A model generated the notes under the pieces. That model was given only the letters and a program-made list of their open reading frames with translations. It had not been told where the DNA came from and made no database searches. A DNA stretch of 64,000 nucleotides, taken from the NCBI GenBank assembly GCA_963514095.1, contig OY741266.1:3613501-3677500 (forward strand), read 5' to 3'. The stretch comes from Eutrigla gurnardus. Its lineage: Eukaryota; Chordata; Actinopteri; Perciformes; Triglidae. The stretch's first letter is position 1. Every line of letters begins with the position of its first letter. The position numbers and the translations under genes were made by a program. This document shows positions 43,011 through 55,077 of this stretch, piece by piece.

Positions 43011-43601
43011 GATTGAAGCTACTGGCCTACAACATCTGATGCAGGCCTCACTGCTGTGTGCCAGTCTGGTCTCCTAACAATTACATTCCAGTACAAAAAA
43101 CTGCATTTTTATTTATGTTTGGAGGGAAATGTATTCACTTTGAGATAATTTCTCTCATTGACGCCTGACAAATACGTTTCTTAGGATCCGAGGGTAGATT
43201 ATTGAGTTAAACAAACTTGCCAAGCTTTTGCAATATTTTTTTCTTTTGATTTGTTTTCTATTTTGGATCAACTACTGCATTAGGTCATTCTCTAGTTTAT
43301 ACTCCCCTAAATATTTCTTGAGCTAGCTTCTCACTTGTAAGTATTTAAAGATGTGTTTGTGGTCAAACTCATATTGGGATGCCATAATTTCATACAAGTT
43401 AATTGTGAATTCTGTAAGTAATTGGGATTGAGTGACTAATTCCTTGCTGGTCTAAACATGAATCAGTTGTATCAGCTGTGAAGTCAGGGTCATGTTCATT
43501 GCTCTGAATTTTAGAGATTTGCATACACGCTTCTGATTCTTTATAGTATGTGAAATACATTGGCTCTGCCCCATGTATTGTCTCCAAGCTTACAACTTAC
43601 A
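43011..43601. other. No recognised gene; probable 5' flank of a piggyBac remnant
   Basis: AT-rich; no frame longer than about 60 codons with a motif. Confidence 0.4.
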
Positions 43602-43739
43602 ATGGATAAGAGAAATAGATTTATGGATGCCAAACAGGCATTAGGGTTATTTCATCAAATGAATAATGGCGAGTCTGATGGTGGAGAGATATCAGGACTT
43701 AGCGATGTGTCCTGGGATGGCTCTTCATCTGAAGGTAGA
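43602..43739 (+). pseudogene. piggyBac-type transposase N-terminus
   Basis: ATG 43602: MDKRNRFMDAKQALGLFHQM, NNGESDGGEISGLSDVSWDG, SSSEG. A short basic start, a helix with A-x-x-A-L, then an acidic S/D-rich segment is what I recall for fish piggyBac (PGBD4-like) N-termini. It ends at ATATAT sequence at 43755, and no catalytic domain is found downstream. Confidence 0.45.
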
Positions 43740-44405
43740 CATGAAGAAACCTACATATATATATATATCGCAATAGTTTTCATTTTAATGCATCAATTTG
43801 GTGAATTTTGAGAACCAAAATATGACATATCAATTACTGACCAATTTCTTACAAACTGCTGGTACTAATACAAATGTTGACATACTAAGTGGGGTTGAGG
43901 AGTTTAAGCATTCAAGAAAAGACGTAAACAAAAATGACTAAAACACAGTGCTGAGCCTATACTATTAGTTTATTATGACTATTATTATTATTAATATAAG
44001 TGGGTGACTATTCCTCAGCCTTCCTTGGCCTTTTGGTTTTGACATACGCGCACGCACTGTTAAACTGGCCAGCTGAGGGGGGTAGGCGCGGGGGACGCCT
44101 TGCCATGGCGACGGGGAAAAACAGAATGTTGATGAGCCAAACCAGCCGAGAGGATTTCCCCTTATAATAAGCGCTGCTGCCCTCCTGTTTAGGCCTATCA
44201 TTAGAGCCGCTAGTTAAGTCCATTTGCCTTGATCAAATAATTTTGGGCGAACATTGAGACTATGGCGGCCTAAATTAGACTATGGCGGTGCGCAATAGAA
44301 AAACGGTAAGCGGGCGGCATTTCGGTACCAGTCCCAAGTGCTGAGAACTGGCAACATTATTACTAATGTTAATGCGTGACTATTTTAATTTTTCTTTGTG
44401 TGCCA
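43740..44405. other. No recognised gene
   Basis: The minus-strand frames at 43965-44223 overlap in two frames and have no recognised motif. Two CTATGGCGG words near 44260 and 44280 are duplicated. Confidence 0.4.
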
Positions 44406-44407
44406 TT

Positions 44408-44795
44408 TAAGTCCATCCATCCATCCATCCATTTTCTACCGCTTATCCTGTATTCAGGGTCGCGGGGGGGCTGGAGCCGATCCCAGCTGTCATTGGGCGA
44501 AGGCAGGGTTCACCCTGGACAGGACGCCAGTCTATCACAGGGCCGACACTTAGAGACAGACAACCATTCACACTCACATTCACACCTACGGGCAATTTAG
44601 AGTCACCAATGAACCTATCCCCATGCATGTCTTTGGACTGTGGGAGGAAGCCGGAGAACCCGGAGAGAACCCACGCTTACACAGGGAGAACATGCAAACT
44701 CCACACAGAAGGAACCCGGGCCGACCCGGGGATCGAACCCGGGACCCTCTTGCTGTGAGGCGAGAGTGCTACCCACTACACCACCGTGCAGCCGC
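44408..44795 (-). repeat. SINE-like repeat, full-length copy
   Basis: Left end (CATC)n then TTTTCTACCGCTTATCCTG; right end GCGGCTGCACGGTGGTGTAG reading on the minus strand, with tRNA-like A box (TAGTGGGTAGCAC) and B box (GGTTCGATCCC). The internal blocks include CACATTCACACCTACGGGCA and GAACCTATCCCCATGCATGT. About 388 bases. Confidence 0.9.
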
Positions 44796-44879
44796 CATTT
44801 AAGTCAAACTTCATTTCCCATTGTTAAAGATTCACATTTGCTTGAATTTACTTTTCTATATTCTTCAATTGTTTTCATT

Positions 44880-46830
44880 AAATATGGTTACCAATTCCTA
44901 GAGTGATGAAAGCTATTATGTCATCTGCATAAAGTGCTAATTTCTTTTATGTCTATATTTTGTTGCACTGCTACTGCCAACATTTTAATATATATAGCAA
45001 ATAATAGAGGGTCTCCTTGTCTAGTTCCTCTTTTGATTGCAAATTATCTTGATTATAGGCCATTTGTTATTACTTTGGAGGTTGGATTGCTGTACATTGC
45101 ATGTATCTATAAACCTTCTTATCTACACCAAAACTGCTGAGGATCTCAAACATAAAACGCCAACTAATTAAATCAAAGGCTTTTTCGGCGTCTAATGTCG
45201 TTCTCATCAGCAGAAGATCCACCTTTTGTTTTTGAGCACAATTACATTTATTTTCTGCCTAATGTTATCTGCCAAGAGCCAGACTCCAGACTGATGGGTG
45301 TCAATTATATCTGTGATGATGGCCTGTAATCTATTATATAATATTGCTGATATTATTTTATGATCTGTGTTTAGCAATGATATCCGGACCTGTAGGAGGG
45401 ACATTTTGGAGCATCTTCCCTTATTTATGTAGAAGGGTTGGAGGATTTCCATGTTTGTGCCCATCGTCTTGAATCTATTGTACAATTATATGCTCTTAAT
45501 AGTAATGTAGTGATATTGTGAAGTTTTTTTATGAAATTAATTTGTAAATCCATTGTCTGTTGGAGATTTCCCTACTATCAGTCCCTGTATTTGTTTATTA
45601 ATTTCCTTTGCAGTAATAGTTTTTGTCATTTTAACATTGTCTTCCTGTGGCGTCTTCATTTAAGACCATTCAGATATGTCTTTATTTGGTTTTCATTGTA
45701 GTCGGCAAATTCTCTGCAATTTGTTGTTTATCATTGCATATTTTCTGCTGTTGTTAATTTGGCGATATGTGCTTTCTTAATTTGTTTTTAAAGCTTATAA
45801 AACGTATTTTTAAATTAATTTTCTAATTCAAGGGGGTTTGCTTTTGCAGATGAATATGAAATGATATGGCCCTTCATAACTGCTTTGCTCCTTCCCATAG
45901 TGTAATAGGATCGATATCATTGGTCTTGTTTATTTCCTTTAGTATGTTTTGAATTTTTTTCTGTAAAATCTGTAAGAGAGAGTTGTTTAATCTCCAAATA
46001 GTTTTCCATTTACTTACTTTTAATGGGACATGTTCTGACATGTTCTTAGGGCCAATAGAACAGCTTAAATATAAATAAATTGTCTAATCTCTTGTAAACT
46101 GTCACGCCGGTGAGGTTTGTCTTGTCTTGGTTTTTGTCTTGTCATTTCCTGTTTTATTTTGAAAGTAACTCCCCTCTCATTTCAGGTCACTTGCCTCTCA
46201 TGTGTTTCCTGGTCTGATGTCATCCCTGATTCCTGATTGTCTCCACCTGTTGCCCATTATCCCTCTGTGTATTTAAGTCTGCGTCTCCCCTTGTCTTGTA
46301 CCAGTGCGTTTTCGTCTTTCATCTCTCGTCTCATTGTCTCCATGATCTCCATGATCCATAGCCTTGCCAAGCTCAGTAAAGTTTGTGTTTTAGCGTTCTT
46401 TTGTTTGTACCGTTTGTAGTTTAAGTTTGTAGCTTTGTTTTTTTTTCTGCTCTGTGTATCTTAGCATTGGAGGAGTCTCGTTTTGGATTCAATATCAAAT
46501 TTAAACCTCCTCCTAGTACTACAGGTCTGGTGGATAATAGACATTAAGTAATGTAAAATCTGTGCTCTCATTTTTACCAACTACCAACACGTACCTACCT
46601 TCTTTATCTATGCTACAATTTTCATTTTCAAAGCCTACATGGGGTTTCATTGTTACAGCCATTCCTATCTGAGCTGAATTAAATGAACTATATAATAATA
46701 TATATATAATAATAGACCTGATTTTTTCTTTTTCCCGAGATTTCAAATGGGTTTCTTGGAAGAATATGTCTCCTTTATCTCTCTTCAGCTGAAGCTCTTA
46801 ACTACATTATTCAATCCGTTAACGGTCAGT
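44880..46830 (-). pseudogene. L1-clade LINE ORF2, degenerate copy
   Basis: From right to left: FFQETHLKSREKEKI, KEGRYVLVVGKNES and TLLNVYYPP are the L1 endonuclease; next a 0.38-kb interruption (46099-46480); then the endonuclease-RT linker; then ISLLNTDHKIISAILYNRLQ and the RT block DAEKAFDLISWRFMFEILSS. RGTRQGDPLLFAIYI and a LYADD-like site near 44930 complete it. Frames change repeatedly. The endonuclease C-terminus (SDH region) is missing at the interruption. Confidence 0.75.
46099..46480 (+). mobile_element. TATA-containing dispersed repeat, possible solo LTR
   Basis: It begins TGTCACGCCGGTGAGG and has CTCATGTGTTTCCTGGTCTG, then GTATTTAAGTCTGCG (TATA-like) and CTTGTCTTGTACCAGTGCG. I recall similar sequences as common fish repeats. 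No flanking duplication was found, so solo LTR is only one possibility. Confidence 0.35.
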
Positions 46831-48610
46831 GATGATATGTTCAGGTCACTCATGTAGCAATTACCAATTCCTCAAACAGGCTGCAGTGACTATACCACTC
46901 CAAATCTGTGTTCTTGAGTGAAGGGTGATGTGTATGGGTGGACATGGAGGACGGGTGGAGAGTCGGGATCACCCTACTCCCTCCCACCCTCCCCTTTCCA
47001 GTCCCATCCCTAGCCTCTCACACACACTCACTTTTTAAAACCATGACTTTGGCCCCTCCCACTTTTGCCGTGTCTAAAGTCAGCACATCTGTCCGTCCAC
47101 TCGGTGCTATTTGCAGTTTCAGTTGTGAATCAGTTCATTTCAGTGCAGCTGCTCCCTTGTTACTGGTCCTCAACATGTATTGTAGTTATTTACCAGGATG
47201 TTGATTTCTGTCACTTCAGAAAATAGAAAAATAGAAGCTCAGCTCACGTTGTTAGGACTCGTTATTATAAACGGGAAAGAATATAATCAGTAAGGAATAA
47301 AGGGGATGTAGTTTATTGTAGAATGTACTCTACAATGGACGACAGTTGTCCTCCACTTAACTTATTGATTTGATAACGGAAATTAATTTAACGCAAATTG
47401 CATTTGCATGCAAGCATAAACAAAGCGTAAATCCTCTGAATTTGCCATGGAGTCCATTTATGCACTTGTAGCTTTTCATTTTTTCAAATATGTGATCTGA
47501 CAGCCGACCACTTAACAAAATATACCCATATTTCATTCTCATGCTATAACCACATAAAAGTATCAAACCACGTTAAAATGTGTCTGAATACAGGAAATTA
47601 CATCTACTTTGTTAAAACATCCCAGACATGTTGTCCCCCACATTGTTTTGCAGCCGACGCCCATCTGCACACATGTGCACACACATACATGATGAGAGAG
47701 AGAGAGAGTTTCATCAGTCTATGGGTATCCGATGCAAATCCTTGTAATGCCTTTATAAACTCAGCCATATAAGGAAGTTGAACTGAAAGCGATAATGTAG
47801 TTTCATGTTATAACTATGATCCCCATCAGCATTCTCAGCATGTCGTACATCAGGTACGTACATGGGGTTTGTAAAGTCTGTAAAATAATTCTGCGTTGAG
47901 ATAACGCCGCAGTAACACCTCTGTGCTCCCAAAATTCAATTTCACAAAAGGATGAGATATTGATTACATACAGATGCAGTCATATCTGAGCCGTTATATT
48001 AGGACTTGGTTAATCTCAGGCCTAGAGAAGAACTTAATGTGGTGGGCATGACATAAAGCCATAAATCGACACCTCCCCTACACCTGCAGAAATCTCCCCA
48101 CTCCAGCTCCGCGCCGCTGATGTATTAAAGGCAACCAGGCGTAAACAACTCTTGATAGACTCGGGGGAGTGCGAATCAAACTTTCCTCTTGTTCACTATG
48201 TAAAATCACAGGCCTACTGCAGCTTGTGACACATATATGAGACACATCTTTGTCTCTGAACAGAAACAGCTGAGTTAAACACTTCATTATCTATAAGGGG
48301 AGTCTCACACCTTTATGGCCACTGAACACTGAAAAAACGTTTTTTTGTTCATGGCAATATAAAGGGCAGCCTATTCTGTTTGTGAAGACTCCCTCAGCTG
48401 TGTAATGTCCAGTTTATACAACATGTTGGAGGTCCATTAATAAAACAGTGGAACAAAGCGACAGCGGGCCGGGGTGGGGCACCCAGCTGTGGTCACCCAT
48501 GTGTGACCCAGGATTACTAGACTATTCCCTCCGTGGAGCGTACGTGTGTCTGTGCTGGAGGCTCAGCAGAGAGCGTTCTTAGCTTGTCAGTGCACATCGC
48601 CCTCATGGCA
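46831..48610. other. Intergenic, no recognised gene
   Basis: AT-rich with an (AG)n run at 47692-47708. None of the open frames is supported. Confidence 0.5.
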
Positions 48611-48760
48611 TTAAAGGGCTAGTTCGGATTATTTGAAGTGGGGCTGGATGAGGTCGCCATCGTCAGTGTATTTCCCACAGTAGAAACAGACAGACAGTCA
48701 GCAGGAGTAGGAGGAGACAACTAAAGCAATCCACCTCGCTTTAAGTGGACGCTATATTTA
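48611..48760 (+). repeat. Left end of a TTAA-target MITE
   Basis: TTAAAGGGCTAGTTCGGATT then TTTGAAGTGGGGCTGGATGA, close to the terminus of the element at 40227. No matching right end follows within 400 bases. Confidence 0.6.
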
Positions 48761-49835
48761 GACTGATGCTAATTGATGCTCTCTTGAAAGCCACCAGACC
48801 TCTTTGACTAAAATAGTAATAGTAAATAGTTTCTGGTTTACCACAATCTCGATCAGATTTGTGTGACTTTGCTATTATGAAGTTAGTGTTAGTGTTAAGT
48901 TGGTTCAGATTCATCAAAGTCACAATAACATTACATCCAACCCTGTCTCCTACGAAATTACGATTTTCCCGTTTGAGACACATGGTTAACAAACAACAAC
49001 AAAGCTAAAAGCATCATATTGGGCATCAAATGAGAAAAAAACATCAGTGTCCTGGTTGTTTTTTTGTTTTTGTTTTTGATTCAGCTGAACTAATTTGTAA
49101 TACGACAAGAGCAAAAGTAATCCATGACAAATAAGATTCCCTTTACATAATTCACAATGCAGTTTTGTTGTGTGGGAACGTCACTTTTAGGAGATCAGAC
49201 TGCAACAGCACACGTCGCTTTGCTCGCATACTCCTGCCTGGCGCCATGGCAACCATCCACAGTAGGTAAACTGAATATGGAAAGTGGCACATACAATCTC
49301 ACTTAAAAAAAAATTAAAAAAAAATATCCCTTAAAATCCCCCTTCATAGAGCAGCATGCATGTAAAATGTATTTTAAGGGGACTGTTTTTGGTGAGGGTA
49401 TACATTTTTGCAAATATTAACTAATCAGGTATTGTGATTTGAATGTACAGTTGTTAACAAGTCTCCTTTTACCCACCTAATTGATATTAGTTAGTTAATA
49501 GTTAATTAGTCAATTATGCTATGATGCCATTTCTTTAAGCAGACCACTGCTATGAACAACAGGCCATTGTGCCGGACACAGTGAGAACAGAAATCTTTTT
49601 TAGAAAAAGCAATAAAATAAAAATGATCATTAAATGAATAGTTTCTCTCAAATGATCAAAGTCTTTATTAAGTAGCCATATAATAGGCGAGCAGGTCATT
49701 GTTGCTAAATAAACCTCTTCAGGATGTTGGTAAAATATTCAGTATTGTTGACCAACCCCAGCAGTTAATTGTTATTTTATCTGGCAGAGTTACTGCACTG
49801 TTCGCTTGTGAATAGTTACATTGCATTACATTTCA
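48761..49835. other. No recognised gene
   Basis: AT-rich with oligo-T/G and oligo-A runs near 49057 and 49310. Nothing coding. Confidence 0.45.
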
Positions 49836-50100
49836 TTTAGATGATCTTTTTTATCCAAAGCGACTTCCAATAAGTGCATTCAACCCTGAGGGTACCTCAG
49901 AAAAGCAAGAATCATGTAAGTACCTTGGACTCAAATAAGCCAAGCTACTGAGTCCTACATGTAAGTGCAGGATGTAAGATCATAAAGTTACATTTTCTTC
50001 GCCAAGATGCAGTCTGAAGAGATGTGCTTTAGCTTGCGGCGGTAGATGTGTAGACTTTCTACTGTCCGGATGTCAAAGCTCGTTCCACCATTTGGGACAG
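49836..50100 (-). mobile_element. L2-type LINE 3' end, short copy
   Basis: CATTTCATTTAGATGATCTT and TATCCAAAGCGACTTCCAAT mark the 3' tail. The far end encodes a decayed WNELD...RTVESLHIYRRKLKH C-terminus on the minus strand. Confidence 0.75.
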
Positions 50101-50316
50101 TTACCTGTGTAAACATAAGATTCCTTCATGGACGTTTTTACAGCACATTTGGCTTGCCATAGCAGGGAAAGCATTGATATTGAGAACATTAATACTTTTA
50201 GGTGAGTTAGTTCCAGGGTCATGCTGAGTGGCAACCTGCAGGTCTGAAATGCTTAAATGGCTTAAACCTGCATTATTTCTAATGGCCATCAGGGTGCGAT
50301 TCATCTGATTGCAAGG

Positions 50317-50808
50317 AAGTCTATGAGAAAATGAGCCTCCTTCTCTCTTGATTTATTATCTCAGTTTCAATCTCTAGTCAAGTCTTCTTCAATCCGGCAT
50401 GATGTTTATTAAAATAGTTGATGAAGCAGGGTATGCTTAAGGGTGTGGCTAACTTGTGATTGACAGGTTGCTGGTAGCTTCGCTACCATGACCTCGCTAC
50501 GTTCGCTACCATTCTACCAATGCAGTTAGCTAATAAGATGACTAATTTTACCAGCACTTAGATGTAAAGTTGACATTGAATTATGAAGCTTACTTTGTTA
50601 ACAGCATCACACCAGAATCCAGATGGATCCTGATCCAGGAAGGGTGCTGCTCGGCCGCTCATGTTCCTCCGCAGTCCTTATAGTCACTCTCATTCACTGG
50701 TTGCAAAATAATCCAACTTAAGTTGCCAAACTGGAGGCTTCAAAACCTTCGTCCACAAACCAATGGGTGAGCATGATGAATCTGTTCACTTCACATACAG
50801 TCTATAGC
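50317..50808 (+). repeat. Dispersed repeat D, longest copy
   Basis: Runs from GGAAGTCTATGAGAAAATGA to ACAAACCAATGGGTGAGCAT and ATACAGTCTATAG, with TGTGATTGACAGGTTGCTGG and CTTCACCAGAATCCAGATGG-like words between. A (TCGCTACC)-type duplication lies at 50478-50515. Confidence 0.75.
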
Positions 50809-52692
50809 AATAGTAAAGCGGATGAATGCTGAGCTAACACCAAACAATATATACACAGTGTTTCTGTCCATCTGTCATAGATGATCACTGTAATTAAATG
50901 GGATGTCTGAGTCTGTAATATGCCATGCTTTTCATCGTACTGAGGTAAATAATGGCGGTCAGCATATGTTATGTCAGGTAATAATTTTAATGGCACGGTG
51001 ATGTCATAGGACGTGTATAATGAACAGCTAATGGAATAACAAGCCTGCCCTGCTGAACCTGATGCATAATAATAAGCCCAAATGTTCCATATTCATTATG
51101 CAGCAATAATTGCATTACCAATCTCCTCATTAGTCAATTCACAGACTCTTTTTTTCCGCTTTTGTAAGAGCATATTCAGATTGGAAGTCCCGCTCCAGAC
51201 GGCAGAAAGCCTCCGTCTGATACTGTAGCATCCTGACCATGCTGCGTGCCAGCCTTTCATGGGGTAGATGATAGAGCCTATAATCTATCAGAGAGAATAC
51301 TAACCACTTTCCCCCAGCCGAGTTGAAGAGGTGAACTATTTCCCCCCAAAGGCATATTTTCAGAAGCCTTTAATATGGATGGAAACATTCATCTTTTTTT
51401 GTATTGCATGAGGATATCCAGGATATTGATTTGGCGGAAACCAAGTGGACAGTCATACTGAAGATGTCCTCTAAGGCTGCGGACACTTTCTGTCAGTTCG
51501 GCTGCGGCGCCCACGGGGAGCATTCCCCACAATGCCGAGCGACAAAGCAAAGCCTCGTATTGATGATTGGTTTTAATAATGAGAATGTAGATAAGTGGGA
51601 CCCTCCTTCAGCATTTTATCATTTGTAAAAAGGTGCTGGTATGGTATGACATCTCCATAGTCAAGCACCCTGATTAGCCTCCCCACTTTTAATTACTGGG
51701 TTTCTCTGCATTGGAGCTGGCTGCTAAATGCCTTCGACTCCTGGCAGCTTTGAACTGTTCTGCGTATGTGTGCCGGTGCAGGAGAGAGACAGCGAGGAAA
51801 AGAGAAAGTGAGAGTGCAAGCTAAGCCCCGGCCTAGACTGGAGTCAGATGGAATCCATGCAGCTCATTAGTAGTATTTCTATTCGTGAACAAAAGCAGAG
51901 GCTAAAACGTACAGTAATTGATTCCTCTGCTGGCTCACCCAGAATTTTTTTTTAATGAATAATTACTTCAAACGAGCACTCAGAAAAGCACTGAAGCCGG
52001 AAGCCTATTTTTTTATTTTAATATTTATTTCATTCTATTCTTTGCATCTGCTGCTGACAACTCATCTAAACACGCGACAGACGTACATCAATCATTGCAG
52101 GGCTGATAAATGAAGCAGAGCAGACACGCCGCAGCTAAATGTCAGTGGTACACATCAAAAGATTCCAGCCAATTAGTGACTCTCCATTGATCTCCCTCTG
52201 CTTGCACACGGACAATAGCTCAGACACTTGTTCGTGACATTAATAGTTCTGTTTTGCAGGAGGAAAGTTTGCAAAAACATCTCTCTGCCTTTAAATTGCT
52301 TTGCCAGTGTCAAAACCATATAACATAGAGGCTTTGTTTCAGGAGCTACCATGCAAGTCAAGCTGGTCCCTGAAAAATAATGCTCCCACACAATGAAACT
52401 GCTTTGTGAATCAGGACTTTCACCAGCAGACAGTCAGTGTCCCGTTAAAATCAAGTTGTGTTGTCTTTTTGTTTTGCTTCAATTTCTTAGTTATTTTAAG
52501 GAAAACTGTGATGTTTATTACTAAAACTAACAAACTAGAGACTTACTTTTTTTTTTTTAAATGTTAGAAACCATTCAACTGAGACGACAGGACGGTTCCG
52601 GAAAAAATTGAGTATTCAGTTTTAATGTATGCAAAGGTCATTTTTTTTGGAGACAGGATTGGGTGTAATGTTATCGTGTGAGGGGTCTGATT
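50809..52692. other. Intergenic, possible conserved non-coding DNA
   Basis: No gene or repeat recognised. Several short AT-rich segments (51060-51140, 51290-51400 and 51900-52110) have the even, non-repetitive look of enhancer DNA, with ATTA/TAAT words. Confidence 0.35.
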
Positions 52693-53058
52693 CCACGGAA
52701 GTCTGTGAGAAAATGACCCTACTTCTCACTTGATTTATTATCTCTGTAAACACAGTAAACATGAGTTTATGGTCTCAATGTCTAGTTTCAAGTCTTCTTC
52801 AATCCAGCATGATGTTCATTTAGTACATTATGGTCCATTTAGAGTTGAATGGACAGTAATGCAAGGTATTCTTTAGGGCGGGGCTACGTTGTGATTGACA
52901 GGTTGCAGCCGTGGCATCGCTACCGTTGTTACCTTGAATTATGAAGCTAACTTTGTTAACGGTGTCACACCACAAGCCAGATGGATCCAGATGCAGTAAG
53001 GTTACAGCTCTGCTGCTTGTCACACATTTCTCCTACGAAGTCCAAATATGGTCACTTC
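52693..53058 (+). repeat. Dispersed repeat D
   Basis: GGAAGTCTGTGAGAAAATGA, TCCAGCATGATGTTCATTTA, TGTGATTGACAGGTTGCAGC and TTTGTTAACGGTGTCACACC align with the other copies, with a shortened middle. Confidence 0.7.
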
Positions 53059-53066
53059 CCTCACTT

Positions 53067-53216
53067 CACTTAATCGGATATTGATTGTTTTACGTGTTAA
53101 ATCCCGTCCACAGCAGTACATTGCTTTCCTGCCGCACTGGTTCTCCTGTCTGGAGGAAATGCACTGACTATGGAGATGTACAACACCACTTAGAATAATC
53201 CAAACTATCCCTTTAA
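53067..53216 (-). repeat. End of a TTAA-target MITE
   Basis: Ends AATCCAAACTATCCCTTTAA, with TTAA at 53213-53216; GGTTCTCCTGTCTGGAGGAA and ACAGCAGTACATTGCTTTCC are inside. It abuts repeat D with no second terminus. Confidence 0.6.
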
Positions 53217-53784
53217 GTAATTTGAGACCCATTCATCGATGCTCCTGGTGCACTGCAGGCATCGGGTTTAAAATGTCAACACTACAGAATCAGCAGGATT
53301 TTGGGAAAAGGTCACTGTTCAGGCATCATGTTTAGATACTACAGATAGCACTTAATCTTTCAACTTCATCTGTATAACGAAGGTCCAGGTTTTAAATGAT
53401 AAGGTTGATGATATTGAATTATTGATATGATATAGATGAAAGTTTAACCAGATAATGACAAATTGGTGTCACACGATCAGCTACATGGCAGACGCAGGAC
53501 TCCATTGGTCTATTGGGACGAAAACACTTAGTTATGTTGTGTATAGAGTAAATATTATCTTTCCTCATAAACAGTCTTTGTCATTTTAACCAGTGAAAGC
53601 CAAATTATTATTGTTATTATTATTTATTATTATATCTGTAATAAAATATTTTCCTCCATGTTAAAATCCAGCTTTAGCTAGAGTAGAGTAGAGGAGTTGA
53701 AGCTGCTATTGGTGTATGTTTGGCCATTTAAAATGAGAATGTGCTTCAAATTGCCAGCATTGGATGCTTTCAGTGCGTTTGGAC
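53217..53784. other. No recognised gene
   Basis: AT-rich, a TTATTATTG run near 53612. No supported frame. Confidence 0.4.
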
Positions 53785-54060
53785 CGTGTTCCATTTTCCT
53801 TGGCAGCCGCACAAAGCCAGGGGGTATTTGACCAGTGGTTTACCAAACTCACCCAAGCCAAACCCTCCATCAACTTCCTGGTAAGATGGCACACCGTTTT
53901 GGAGACTGCACTTTATTTTGAAACCCCAAGAGTCTGAAAAATGTCCCATTGGAGCGAAACAGTCTGTCTGATAAAACCAATAACCATTGTTTCAAAATCC
54001 CATTGCTCTGAAAATACACACATTCCCATGGGAATGAGAAGGCTTTGACTTTCAAAGCAT
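53785..54060 (+). repeat. Dispersed repeat F, copy 1
   Basis: GTTCCATTTTCCTTGGCAGC, CCAACCCTCCATCAA-like, AAGATGGCxCACC, GTTTTGGAGACTGCAC, AGTCTGAAAAATGTCCCA and CCATTGTTTCAA are shared in the same order with 59530-59800. Family unknown. Confidence 0.65.
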
Positions 54061-54847
54061 TAAAATACTGAAAAATATTTTTTGTTTTGCTGGAAGTGCT
54101 TTCTGCTGAAGGAGTAGTCAACGTGATTGATGGTGAGATCTCTGGATTCTCCAGAAAACTCATATCCATCTGAGTTACACCCAGGTACAATGATTTGCAA
54201 TGACTGGACAGCATACGCTTTAGAGACCCACATGGATCCATAAACCGCTAACCTAGCCTTCAACAAAGTAGTGCCCCTGAATGGATGAGGCATTTCTAGT
54301 CTTTGCAACAATTTAAGTCCTGGAAATACTAGATGTCAAGTAATACCGTACTTGACATTTCTTGAATTCAATCAAGGTGGATTGAATGATTCATGATCTC
54401 CTTACATGATTGCTAATGTGACAGTCGTTCAAGTAGCCGAATAGTACACTAGGAGACTTGAGAAAGGTTGCTCACGGATAAAGAGCAACACTGTGCCTTA
54501 TAAATCCATCTCAAGGAAAATTACTCATATGCACCATTCAAAAAGGAATCAATAAACTAATTTGAGACTTTTAAGAACTCCTTGGTTTCCCAGAGTCACA
54601 ATTAATGGGCATTTGAAGTTATTAATTGCCTCTTTGTGTTTCATTGAACCCAGAATGGATGGTGATGTTTTGAGAGCTATGATTTTTAGGCAGGGCTGTG
54701 ATCCAAATAGTAATCTTGTGGTCTAATTTAGGAGGCTGCTGCTCGGCAATGAATTATATCTGCATCTATTATACTTCAGATCAAATCATCCCATCCATTT
54801 TCTTTCAATGATTGTTTATTTCCTCTTGATGATGAGTTTCTTTTTTT
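54061..54847. other. No recognised gene
   Basis: The minus-strand frame 53870-54241 runs across F and into this stretch; I could not recognise a domain, so it is not annotated as a gene. Confidence 0.4.
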
Positions 54848-55077
54848 CATAGACTATATATAAGAAGTAGAGACACTCATAGTGACATCTCCCATTGGTT
54901 TGTGGACTACAGATTTGAAGCCTCGACTTTTGGAATTTTTGCAACCAGTGAACAGAAGTGGCCATATTTGGACTGCGGAGGAGCGACGGGTGGATCTGAT
55001 GAACACAAGCAACTGAGTGGAAACCTTACTGGATCTGGCTCCATCTGGCTTCTGGTGTGAAGCTGTAAACCCTCTGA
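54848..55077 (-). repeat. Dispersed repeat D, inverted copy
   Basis: CCCATTGGTTTGTGGACTAC, TTTGAAGCCTCGA and TGGCTCCATCTGGCTTCTGG are the reverse complement of the 3' part of D. Confidence 0.7.

Noticed and set aside
48611..53216. A 4.6-kb TTAA element from the left end at 48611 to the inverted end at 53216
   Set aside because: The interval contains an L2 tail, two D repeats and long unique DNA, and the interior parts next to each end do not match each other as arms. Two separate partial MITEs are simpler.
53870..54311. Overlapping 123- and 83-codon minus-strand frames
   Set aside because: They run across repeat F and unique DNA; no motif seen and no start context.
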